From assembly GCA_021159825.1 (NCBI GenBank), contig JAGHDR010000106.1, positions 1 through 5,297 of the forward strand: a DNA stretch of 5,297 bases, given 5' to 3'. The stretch is from Deltaproteobacteria bacterium (GTDB lineage: Bacteria > Desulfobacterota > DSM-4660 > Desulfatiglandales > Desulfatiglandaceae). Under the pieces are notes generated by a model, which was not told the DNA's origin, did no database searches, and worked only from the letters and a program-made list of their open reading frames with translations. Made by a program: the position numbers and the translations under genes. Shown here piece by piece: positions 1-4,306 of this stretch. Each line of letters starts with the position of its first letter. Positions within the stretch are counted from its first letter, which is position 1.

Positions 1-503
1 AATGGGTGAGTTGGGCCTGTTGGGCATGAATGCACCGGTGGAGTTTAACGGTGCGGGACGGCGACAGCCATATCATCAATGGCAACAAGCTGTTCATTAC
101 CACGGGCAAGAATTCCCATTTGACCGTGGTCACCGCCTATACGGACCCGGACAAAAAACATCGCGGCATCAGCGCCTTTGTGGTGGAGAAAGGGACGCCC
201 GGGTTTTCCGTGGGCAAGGAAGAGAAAAAAATGGGACTTCGCGCATCCGATACGGTGGAGTTGATTTTTGAAGATTGCCGCGTTCCGGTGGAGAATCTTC
301 CGGGTCGGGAAGGAGACGGATTCCTGATTGCCATGACATCCCTCGACGGGGGCCGAATCGGTATTTCATCCCAGTCCCTGGGGGTGGCACAGGCGTGCCT
401 GGATGCGGCGGTGGGTTATGCAAAAGAGCGGGTGCAGTTTGGTAAAACCATTTCCCAGTTCCAGGGTCTCCGGTGGATGATCGCCGATATGGCCACTCAG
501 TAG
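1..503 (+). pseudogene. Broken acyl-CoA dehydrogenase (internal deletion, frameshift, 3' truncation)
   Basis: Acyl-CoA dehydrogenases are FAD enzymes that oxidise acyl-CoA to enoyl-CoA in beta-oxidation or amino-acid degradation. Two pieces are visible in different frames. Bases 2-58 encode MGELGLLGMNAPVEFNGAG, the usual N-terminal region (typically ELGLLGxxxPEEYGGAG). From about base 51, one frame over, follows VRDGDSHIINGNKLFITTG, then the FAD/substrate-binding middle domain (MGLRASDTVELIFEDCRVP, TSLDGGRIGISSQSLGVAQA) and the start of the C-terminal helical domain (ERVQFGKTISQFQGLRWMIADMATQ). By comparison with full-length family members, about 80-85 residues are missing at the junction, including the TEPGAGSD-type signature, and about 110 at the C-terminus, including the IYEGTxE segment that carries the catalytic glutamate. 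The stop TAG (501-503) comes from the adjoining palindromic repeat. The true start lies outside the window. The protein cannot be an active enzyme. A sequencing or assembly error could explain the frameshift, but not both losses. Confidence 0.85.
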
Positions 504-559
504 GGGCAATCCCCCTGTGGTTGCCCCATTTTCGGGTACCCACAGGGGGGCACCCCTAC
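500..559. repeat. Imperfect palindromic repeat (REP/MITE-like) between convergent genes
   Basis: The left arm (500-526) and right arm (534-559) are inverted copies. Both begin GTAGGGG at their outer ends and share CCCCCTGTGG in the middle and CCC at the inner end, with a loop of about 7 bases. Short divergent stretches (CAAT against TGC, TTG against GTA) separate the matching blocks. The shape and composition match the GTAGGGG-ended repeats dispersed in many bacterial genomes; that identification is from memory, not from a search. It starts exactly where the dehydrogenase homology ends and finishes inside the last codons of the convergent Ap4A phosphorylase gene. Transcribed from either side it would form a strong hairpin, so it may act as a bidirectional terminator or RNA-stabilising end, although there is no clear T-tract. 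Confidence 0.8.
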
Positions 560-1479
560 GATCGTGCGATGGTCGTATGTTTCAATACCCCCATGCCGCC
601 TTTTTTTTCAATGAGCGCCATCTCTTTAGGGTTCCGGGCCAGCATTGCGCCGGCAAACCCGAGAGCATTGACAGAGATGGATTCAAAGAATTCCCTTGAT
701 CGGGGGATCAGCAGCATCCACTCACGGGTGAAAAGCAGGTTGTAGGGGCCGGATTGGAGGGCCTCTTTCCGTTCGGTGAACGGGTTCATTCCCACCTGTT
801 GAAGCATGAGGCGATACATCTGATGAAGGGCCTGGGCTGCCATAACGAGGGGAACATTTGTAATGGATGAAAATCGCTTAAAGGCGTGGACAAAGGGAAG
901 TTCGGGGATTACCCCCGGTGTCTTCCGTGGTTGTTCAAACAGGCTTTCCATGGGGACTGCCCGTCCGGTTGATGCCATGGGAAGCGGGATCAACTGGAGG
1001 TGTTTGTGGCCCTGACTGGCGCCGGCAATTTTTCCACCGTTATAAAAAGCAAGCCCCTCAAATTCGGTCATGCAACGCCATATGGCTTGAAAGTCCCGAA
1101 CCGTCAGAAGGGTTTCCTGATGCTCAAATGTGTTTGTGACAATGAGCAGATGGTGCTCGATTACATTGAATTTATTGAGCAGGCACCGGTGGGTATTCGA
1201 AATATCCGCCACAAACATATCCTTTTCATAAGGCAGAAAAGGATTGGGTTTTTCTCTCTTTTCCTTGCTTCTTTTCGTCTGCAGGATTTTGTCTGCTTCT
1301 TTTCGGGCAAGGCTTTCCACCACCCGAACCAGGAAGTCAACCCCGCCGTCCTCCATGACCCTGCCTTCCGTTTTAATGGGTTTCAGTGCACCATGTTCCA
1401 ATGCCACCCCGGTTGTCTCCAGAATCCGGTCCCACAGGGCCCCTTTTTCAAAGGATGAAAAATTCGTTTTTGTGTTCAT
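556..1479 (-). CDS. ATP adenylyltransferase / Ap4A phosphorylase (Apa1/Apa2 family)
   Basis: This 307-residue cytoplasmic enzyme probably cleaves diadenosine tetraphosphate with phosphate to ADP and ATP (reversible; EC 2.7.7.53). The key evidence is GASQGHKHLQLIPLP (residues 153-167). It carries the HxHxQ active site of the GalT/Apa branch of the HIT superfamily; H160 is the expected adenylylated nucleophile and Q162 the family glutamine. Upstream, NPFLPYEKDMFV (79-90) and LLNKFNVIEHHLLIVT (100-115) match the N-terminal Apa domain. Downstream, GPYNLLFTREWMLLIPR (244-260) and NALGFAGAMLARN (271-283) match the C-terminal ATP_transf domain. The length fits the family. The start ATG (1479-1477) overlaps the TGA of the upstream TrkA-C gene as ATGA, with a weak GGTGA 9 bases upstream, so translation is probably coupled. 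The stop TAG (558-556) lies inside the palindromic repeat, so the last residues (TTIARS) may be altered from the ancestral end. The family call is firm; the preferred substrate is inferred. Confidence 0.88.
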   Translation of the reverse strand: MNTKTNFSSFEKGALWDRILETTGVALEHGALKPIKTEGRVMEDGGVDFLVRVVESLARKEADKILQTKRSKEKREKPNPFLPYEKDMFVADISNTHRCLLNKFNVIEHHLLIVTNTFEHQETLLTVRDFQAIWRCMTEFEGLAFYNGGKIAGASQGHKHLQLIPLPMASTGRAVPMESLFEQPRKTPGVIPELPFVHAFKRFSSITNVPLVMAAQALHQMYRLMLQQVGMNPFTERKEALQSGPYNLLFTREWMLLIPRSREFFESISVNALGFAGAMLARNPKEMALIEKKGGMGVLKHTTIARS

Positions 1480-2153
1480 TTTTTATTTTCACCATAAAAA
1501 AAATGTCTCATATTGTTCATTTTTCCATAACAGATCAGACGATCACCGGAACGGATATGGTTATCGGCTTTTGGAAAAGGAATGTTTCCCTGGTCTCTCT
1601 CAATACAAAGGACCATGATCTCGTTCCGGCTGAACCCCGAGTGAATCAAATCTTTGCCGGTGGCCTCACACTCAGCGCCCATGAGCACCCGCATCACCCC
1701 ATAGCCGCCTTCCTGTTCCAGGACTTCATCCATGTGGACCTGATCCAGGTGAAACATCCTTCGAACCATTTTCCCCAGTCGTCGCCGGAGTCTTGGGGCA
1801 ATTCTGTGATAGGTTGCGATGCGGTGGAGCAGGAGGATGGAAACGGCGATAATCGCCAGATTGATGGCGAGTTCCGTACCATTCGTTTTCTTGAGGGATA
1901 AGGCAAAGGTGGCGATGACGGATGCGAGACCGGCCTTGCCCAGGATCATCAGAGCCATAATGATTTTACGTCTTCTGGGATGGTTGACCATCGCCTCCGC
2001 TTCCTTTGTGGTAAAGCCGGTGCTTGAAATGGCGGACAGGGCCTGGAATTGGGCCTGGATTTTTTCAACACCGGTGAACTGCAGCGCCAGACCTCCCATG
2101 ATCGCGATTATGTAGATGATACAGACGAAAATGAGCAGTAGAACAATATGCAT
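1476..2153 (-). CDS. Membrane protein with C-terminal TrkA-C (RCK_C) domain
   Basis: This is a 225-residue inner-membrane protein. A first membrane helix spans about residues 2-24. It is followed by a conserved FQALSAISSTGFTTKEAEA segment (37-54) with TGFTT, reminiscent of Trk/Ktr pore loops, then basic NHPRRRK, helix 2 (about 63-85) and helix 3 (about 95-112). A very basic linker (RLRRRLGKMVRR) leads to a soluble TrkA-C domain (about 150-220) containing GYGVMRVLMG, GKDLIHSGFSRNEIMVLCIERD and the typical IRSGDRLICYG end. RCK_C domains bind small ligands and gate K+ or other ion transporters; here the transported ion and the ligand are unknown. I chose the ATG at 2153 because AAGGAGT sits 7 bases upstream and the hydrophobic helix begins at once. 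The frame stays open to an ATG at 2300, but that start has no ribosome binding site and adds 49 unremarkable residues. It is the first gene of a two-gene unit with the Ap4A phosphorylase. Confidence 0.8.
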   Translation of the reverse strand: MHIVLLLIFVCIIYIIAIMGGLALQFTGVEKIQAQFQALSAISSTGFTTKEAEAMVNHPRRRKIIMALMILGKAGLASVIATFALSLKKTNGTELAINLAIIAVSILLLHRIATYHRIAPRLRRRLGKMVRRMFHLDQVHMDEVLEQEGGYGVMRVLMGAECEATGKDLIHSGFSRNEIMVLCIERDQGNIPFPKADNHIRSGDRLICYGKMNNMRHFFYGENKK

Positions 2154-2234
2154 GAAAAGACTCCTTTTCCCGTTACGAGGAATTGAGACAGCGCCCGTGA
2201 TGCCCGCCGGCCAGTGGATCAAATCAGCGTTTTG

Positions 2235-2261
2235 ATTCTCATATTCGAGCGGTTTTGTCAA
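2235..2261 (-). promoter_or_regulatory. Weak candidate promoter for the TrkA-C/Ap4A phosphorylase unit
   Basis: On the minus strand a perfect -35 hexamer TTGACA (2261-2256) lies about 100 bases before the TrkA-C gene start at 2153. The best -10 candidate, GAGAAT (2240-2235), is poor and only 15 bases away. The position is right, because the gene has no upstream partner and is divergent from mazEF, but the match is weak. Confidence 0.25.
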
Positions 2262-2325
2262 TATTTGAAAAACAGCTGATTTATCCGGTATGGTTTTCAT
2301 TTGAGGGTATTGTGGTAGTTTTCCG

Positions 2326-2362
2326 TTGACAAGAAGGCGTAATAATTATACATTGTTTATAC
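2326..2362 (+). promoter_or_regulatory. mazEF promoter and candidate autoregulatory operator
   Basis: TTGACA (2326-2331) is a perfect -35 hexamer. A 17-base spacer leads to TACATT (2349-2354); the overlapping TATACA (2347-2352) is an alternative with a 15-base spacer. The AT-rich -10 area also holds the palindrome ATAATTAT (2342-2349) and two direct copies of TTATAC (2346-2351 and 2357-2362) spaced 11 bp, about one helical turn. MazE and the MazEF complex are known to repress their own promoter in E. coli, so these repeats are plausible operator half-sites. That role is inferred. Confidence 0.5.
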
Positions 2363-2397
2363 GGTAAATTTCAGAAAACCTTCAGGAGGCTTTGACC

Positions 2398-2649
2398 ATG
2401 GAGTCGATTCTCAGGAAATGGGGCAACAGCATCGGGCTTAGAATCCCCACAGGGCTTTTGGCCGAACTACAGTTGGCTGAGAACTCGGCGGTTGATCTCA
2501 CTGTTGAAGACGGCAGGCTTATTGTGACGCCCATGCAACAGAAAAGAAAATGGAAATACTCCCTTGAGGAATTGCTTGACGGCGTCACAACGGAAAACAT
2601 CCATACCGAAACAGACTGGGGAGCACCGTCTGGAAAGGAAGTCTGGTGA
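2398..2649 (+). CDS. mazE: MazE/PemI-type antitoxin (AbrB fold)
   Basis: This 83-residue antitoxin neutralises the MazF ribonuclease and represses its own operon. The N-terminal half is an AbrB/SpoVT swapped-hairpin DNA-binding domain: LRKWGNSIGLRIP (residues 5-17) is the classic MazE signature, followed by VDLTVEDGRLIVTP. The acidic C-terminal tail, LEELLDGVTTENIHTETDWG ending in GKEVW, closely resembles the E. coli MazE tail (PENLHENIDWGEP...KEVW) that wraps around the toxin. I chose the ATG at 2398 because AGGAGG (2384-2389) is 8 bases upstream. A TTG at 2392 is in frame but only 2 bases from that site. The stop TGA overlaps the GTG start of mazF, as expected for a coupled toxin-antitoxin pair in which the antitoxin is made first. 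Confidence 0.93.
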   Translation: MESILRKWGNSIGLRIPTGLLAELQLAENSAVDLTVEDGRLIVTPMQQKRKWKYSLEELLDGVTTENIHTETDWGAPSGKEVW

Positions 2650-2990
2650 GTCAACAAAATTTTTTACCGAAACGGGGTCATGTGATCAGGGTCGGTTTCG
2701 ATCCGGTGATGGGCCATGAGCAGGGAGGGCATCGGCCTGCACTTGTACTCTCTGCTGATGATTATAATCGGATTGTGGGTCTCGCCATCGTGGTCCCAAT
2801 TACCCTTCAGGCCAAAGGTTATCCCTTTGAGGTCCAAATACCCCAACGGCACAAGGTTAAGGGGGTGATCCTTGCCGACCATGTGAAATGCATCGACTGG
2901 CGAATAAGGGGGGTGACGTATTTTGACACTCTGCCCGCCCAGGTGCTTGAAGAGGTAGAAGAAAAACTTGGTCCACTGATTTTTGGATGA
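2646..2990 (+). CDS. mazF: MazF/PemK-type endoribonuclease toxin
   Basis: This 114-residue toxin is a sequence-specific mRNA interferase that cuts single-stranded RNA when the antitoxin is lost. Nearly every block of E. coli MazF can be recognised: RGHVIRVGFDPVMGHEQGGHRPALVLS (split as RGHVIRVGFDP and GHEQGGHRPALVLS, residues 10-36), then VPITLQAKGYPFEV (50-63), GVILADHVKCIDWRIRGV and a final LGPLIFG. R30 and T53 align with the proposed E. coli catalytic residues Arg29 and Thr52, and E25 with Glu24, so the active site looks intact. It starts with GTG inside the last codons of mazE (GTGA overlap). The cleavage motif cannot be predicted from sequence alone. The following GGDEF gene is 71 bases downstream on the same strand and could receive read-through, since no terminator is evident between them. 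Confidence 0.94.
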   Translation: MSQQNFLPKRGHVIRVGFDPVMGHEQGGHRPALVLSADDYNRIVGLAIVVPITLQAKGYPFEVQIPQRHKVKGVILADHVKCIDWRIRGVTYFDTLPAQVLEEVEEKLGPLIFG

Positions 2991-3061
2991 TGGTTTTTCC
3001 TCGATGCCATTTGGAAAATGATATATTTACATAACATTGTCTTTATGCTTATCGGAGTGTC

Positions 3062-3622
3062 ATGGAGATAGAAAAGCTCAAAAAAGAACTCCGTACGGCC
3101 CGGAGGAAAATTTCGGGCATGGCCATGCTGGATGAGTTGACCGGCATTTACAATCGTCGGTACTTCATGGAAGCCCTGGAGCGGGAACGGTCGCGGGCCG
3201 AACGGCATGGCGAAGTCCTTTCCCTTTGTATGATGGACTTGGATTTGTTCAAACGTGTTAATGACAAGCTGGGGCATACGGCGGGTGATCTCGTTCTGGC
3301 GGATATGGGCAGAATTATCAGGGAATGGTCACGACAGACGGATCTGCCCTGCCGGTACGAGGGTGAGAAATTTGCGGTGATTCTTCCGGAAACCGCTCTC
3401 GAAGGAGCGAGGGTCGCCTGTGAAAGGTTGCGCCGGATGGTGGAGGAAAACCGGGTGCAATGGCGGACCGGCCCCATTCGAATTACCGTCAGTATCGGCA
3501 TCACCCAAAACAGAACCGGCGTTAAAGATTCCATTCGAAATCTGATTGACCGGGCGGATGGGGCGCTGAATCAAGCCCAAGAGACAGGCCGCAACCGGGT
3601 GAAGGTCCGAAATGGTGGCTGA
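3062..3622 (+). CDS. Single-domain GGDEF protein with degenerate active site (EGEKF)
   Basis: This 186-residue cytoplasmic protein has a short N-terminal helix (about 1-20, possible coiled coil EIEKLKKELRTARRKI) and then one GGDEF domain. Family landmarks are DELTGIYNRRYF (24-35), MDLDLFKRVND (58-68, with the metal-binding D59 and the FKxxND block), GHTAGD (71-76), RQTDLPCRY (91-99), ITVSIGIT (141-148) and the end ADGALNQAQETGRNRV. The signature at 100-104 is EGEKF instead of GG[D/E]EF: the first glycine is Glu and the fourth residue, normally a Glu important for metal binding and catalysis, is Lys. The inhibitory site RxxD (R91-D94) sits at the standard distance before the signature. It therefore probably does not make c-di-GMP and may instead bind it. 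The start ATG has GGAG only 4 bases upstream, slightly tight; M20 is a less likely alternative. No sensor or membrane domain is present. Confidence 0.88.
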   Translation: MEIEKLKKELRTARRKISGMAMLDELTGIYNRRYFMEALERERSRAERHGEVLSLCMMDLDLFKRVNDKLGHTAGDLVLADMGRIIREWSRQTDLPCRYEGEKFAVILPETALEGARVACERLRRMVEENRVQWRTGPIRITVSIGITQNRTGVKDSIRNLIDRADGALNQAQETGRNRVKVRNGG

Positions 3623-3632
3623 GTTGCTAAGT

Positions 3633-3687
3633 CGGGAGATAGACAAGGCAATGGTTAATCTCCCGCCGGTCGGTGTTCAATGACCGG
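3633..3687 (+). other. Two tandem hairpins after the GGDEF gene (weak terminator candidates)
   Basis: Eleven bases after the GGDEF stop, CGGGAGAT (3633-3640) can pair with ATCTCCCG (3658-3665), giving an 8-bp perfect stem with a 17-base loop. Directly after it CCGGTC (3666-3671) pairs with GACCGG (3682-3687), with a 10-base loop. Neither is followed by a T-tract, so neither is a standard intrinsic terminator. They could help end or stabilise the upstream transcript. I found no gene between here and the MITE-like element at 3725. Confidence 0.35.
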
Positions 3688-3724
3688 GAACTTCAAGGCG
3701 CCAAAGCAGTTTTTGCGGCATTCG

Positions 3725-3870
3725 GGCACTGGTTCAGTTGAATAGGCAAAAAGATGTGCCCCCCAGATTATGCCTTATAAAACAGTTGCTTATGTCAACC
3801 ATCGTGCCTCGTGGAAAGGCGCCCTAACCCATTGATATAATTGAATCACCTATTCAACTGAACCAGTGCC
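3725..3870. mobile_element. MITE-like element, 146 bp, with perfect 22-bp terminal inverted repeats
   Basis: The ends at 3725-3746 and 3849-3870 are exact reverse complements over 22 bases; the left one reads GGCACTGGTTCAGTTGAA and then TAGG. Between them lie 102 bases with no open reading frame of note, so this would be a non-autonomous element moved by a transposase encoded elsewhere. The family is not recognised. No target-site duplication can be seen (left flank ...GCATTCG, right flank TGGTCGG...). That suggests either an element class without one or a later deletion that removed one flank. LivF homology starts at the right boundary. A perfect TATAAT (3836-3841) points outward to the right, but no convincing -35 accompanies it. 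A hairpin-forming relic of an insertion sequence is an alternative reading. Confidence 0.65.
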
Positions 3871-4034
3871 TGGTCGGGGAAATATTTCGGATCATCAAAA
3901 CCGTTCATGGTGAGATGTCCACGTCAATGCTCCTGGTGGAGCAAAATGCACCGAGCGCGCTCGATATTGCCGATCACGGTTACGTCATGGAGAACGGTCG
4001 GATTATTCTGGATGGAACCCGGGGCCGGGTCTGA
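3870..4034 (+). pseudogene. livF: C-terminal fragment of LivF-type branched-chain amino-acid ABC ATPase
   Basis: Read in the frame ending at the TGA 4032-4034, the bases encode LVGEIFRIIKTVHGE, then LLVEQNAPSALDIADHGYVM and ENGRIILDGTRGRV. This is the characteristic C-terminal part of LivF, the ATP-binding subunit of branched-chain amino-acid or urea-type ABC importers (family pattern: LVxEIFxIIxxxxxEGxTxLLVEQNAxxALxIADRGYVxExGRI). The Walker A, Q-loop, ABC signature and Walker B regions, which would lie upstream, are absent; homology begins exactly at the right end of the MITE-like element. No start codon or ribosome binding site precedes it. The end is also abnormal, because RGRV-stop replaces the usual family tail (xxL...VxxAYLG). 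It is about 55 codons of a protein usually about 235-240 long, so it is a remnant with no expected function. Confidence 0.8.
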
Positions 4035-4095
4035 TATCCTTTCTAAATTGGCTGAGAAATTGATGGAGGTGCTGAAACAAAAGAAAAAAGGCTGA
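4015..4095 (+). pseudogene. Unidentified C-terminal tail, one frame off the LivF fragment
   Basis: Overlapping the end of the LivF remnant but in another frame, the bases encode EPGAGSDILSKLAEKLMEVL followed by KQKKKG and a stop at 4093-4095. It reads like a genuine amphipathic, lysine-rich C-terminus, not random sequence. The first seven residues, EPGAGSD, are identical to the core of the acyl-CoA dehydrogenase signature, but what follows is not dehydrogenase-like. I do not recognise the parent gene. It may simply be a chance open stretch. Confidence 0.3.
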
Positions 4096-4103
4096 AATAG
4101 TCC

Positions 4104-4132
4104 TTGACATCTGTCAACGTTGGAACTACATA
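4104..4132 (+). promoter_or_regulatory. Candidate promoter with overlapping inverted repeat upstream of DUF4198 gene
   Basis: TTGACA (4104-4109) is a perfect -35, with a 17-base spacer to a weak -10, TACATA (4127-4132); CATAAG two bases on is an alternative. The -35 is one half of the perfect inverted repeat TTGACATCTGTCAA (4104-4117), a plausible binding site for a dimeric regulator. It lies 8 bases after the last remnant stop and about 175 bases before the DUF4198 start, so it would produce a long leader. Confidence 0.45.
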
Positions 4133-4190
4133 AGCGAAATGTCAGGCAAGAAGCCGGGCGTTTAACCTTGATCGAACCGTAGCATTTTTC

Positions 4191-4257
4191 AGGCCACGAA
4201 GGCCAATGGGTTTTGAAAAACCCGTGGCTTTTTTGTGGCCTTTTTTTATTTTTTCAC
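4191..4257 (+). terminator. Nested double intrinsic terminator in the leader of the DUF4198 gene
   Basis: Inner hairpin: GCCA (4202-4205) and GGGTTT (4208-4213) pair with AAACCC (4218-4223) and TGGC (4225-4228) around loop TGAA, followed by six T. Outer stem: AGGCCAC (4191-4197) pairs with GTGGCCT (4235-4241), followed by a long T-rich run to about 4254. Each half alone meets the intrinsic-terminator pattern. It either ends transcripts coming from the left or, being downstream of the 4104 promoter and 49 bases before the next start codon, works as a regulated attenuator. Confidence 0.75.
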
Positions 4258-4261
4258 CGAG

Positions 4262-4283
4262 TTGTTAAAACATCTTTTAACAA
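4262..4283 (+). promoter_or_regulatory. AT-rich perfect inverted repeat just before the DUF4198 ribosome binding site
   Basis: TTGTTAAAA (4262-4270) and TTTTAACAA (4275-4283) are exact reverse complements around the loop CATC. They end 9 bases before AGGAGG (4293-4298). The repeat could be an operator in DNA or a weak hairpin in the leader RNA affecting access to the ribosome binding site. No regulator for it is encoded in the window. Confidence 0.45.
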
Positions 4284-4306
4284 AAAAATCTAAGGAGGAA
4301 AAAGGA

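Noticed and set aside
169..543. Minus-strand open frame of 124 codons opposite the dehydrogenase remnant
   Set aside because: The opposite strand shows clear family conservation, whereas this translation is Pro/Arg-rich low-complexity text with no motif. It is a shadow.
1000..1618. Plus-strand open frames opposite the Ap4A phosphorylase
   Set aside because: They are antisense to a gene with an intact HxHxQ active site and family motifs throughout, and have no convincing ribosome binding site.
2154..2300. 49-residue N-terminal extension of the TrkA-C protein (start at 2300)
   Set aside because: No ribosome binding site precedes 2300, the added residues are not membrane- or domain-like, and a good AAGGAGT site serves the ATG at 2153.
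2991..3061. Promoter or terminator between mazF and the GGDEF gene
   Set aside because: TTGGAA and TTTACA hexamers occur, but neither has a good partner at standard spacing, and no hairpin with a T-tract was found, so read-through from mazEF remains possible.
3836..3841. Perfect TATAAT in the MITE-like element as an outward promoter
   Set aside because: No acceptable -35 sequence lies 16-18 bases upstream, and the gene it would drive is a fragment.
3907..4095. 62-codon open frame as a gene of its own
   Set aside because: Most of it is the wrong frame of the LivF fragment, in which the adjacent frame reads as conserved ABC ATPase sequence. Only the last 27 codons look protein-like and are listed separately with low confidence.
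4235..4306. Extended start of the DUF4198 gene
   Set aside because: It would begin inside the terminator hairpin and T-tract and place 24 residues ahead of an otherwise perfect signal peptide with AGGAGG at the right distance.
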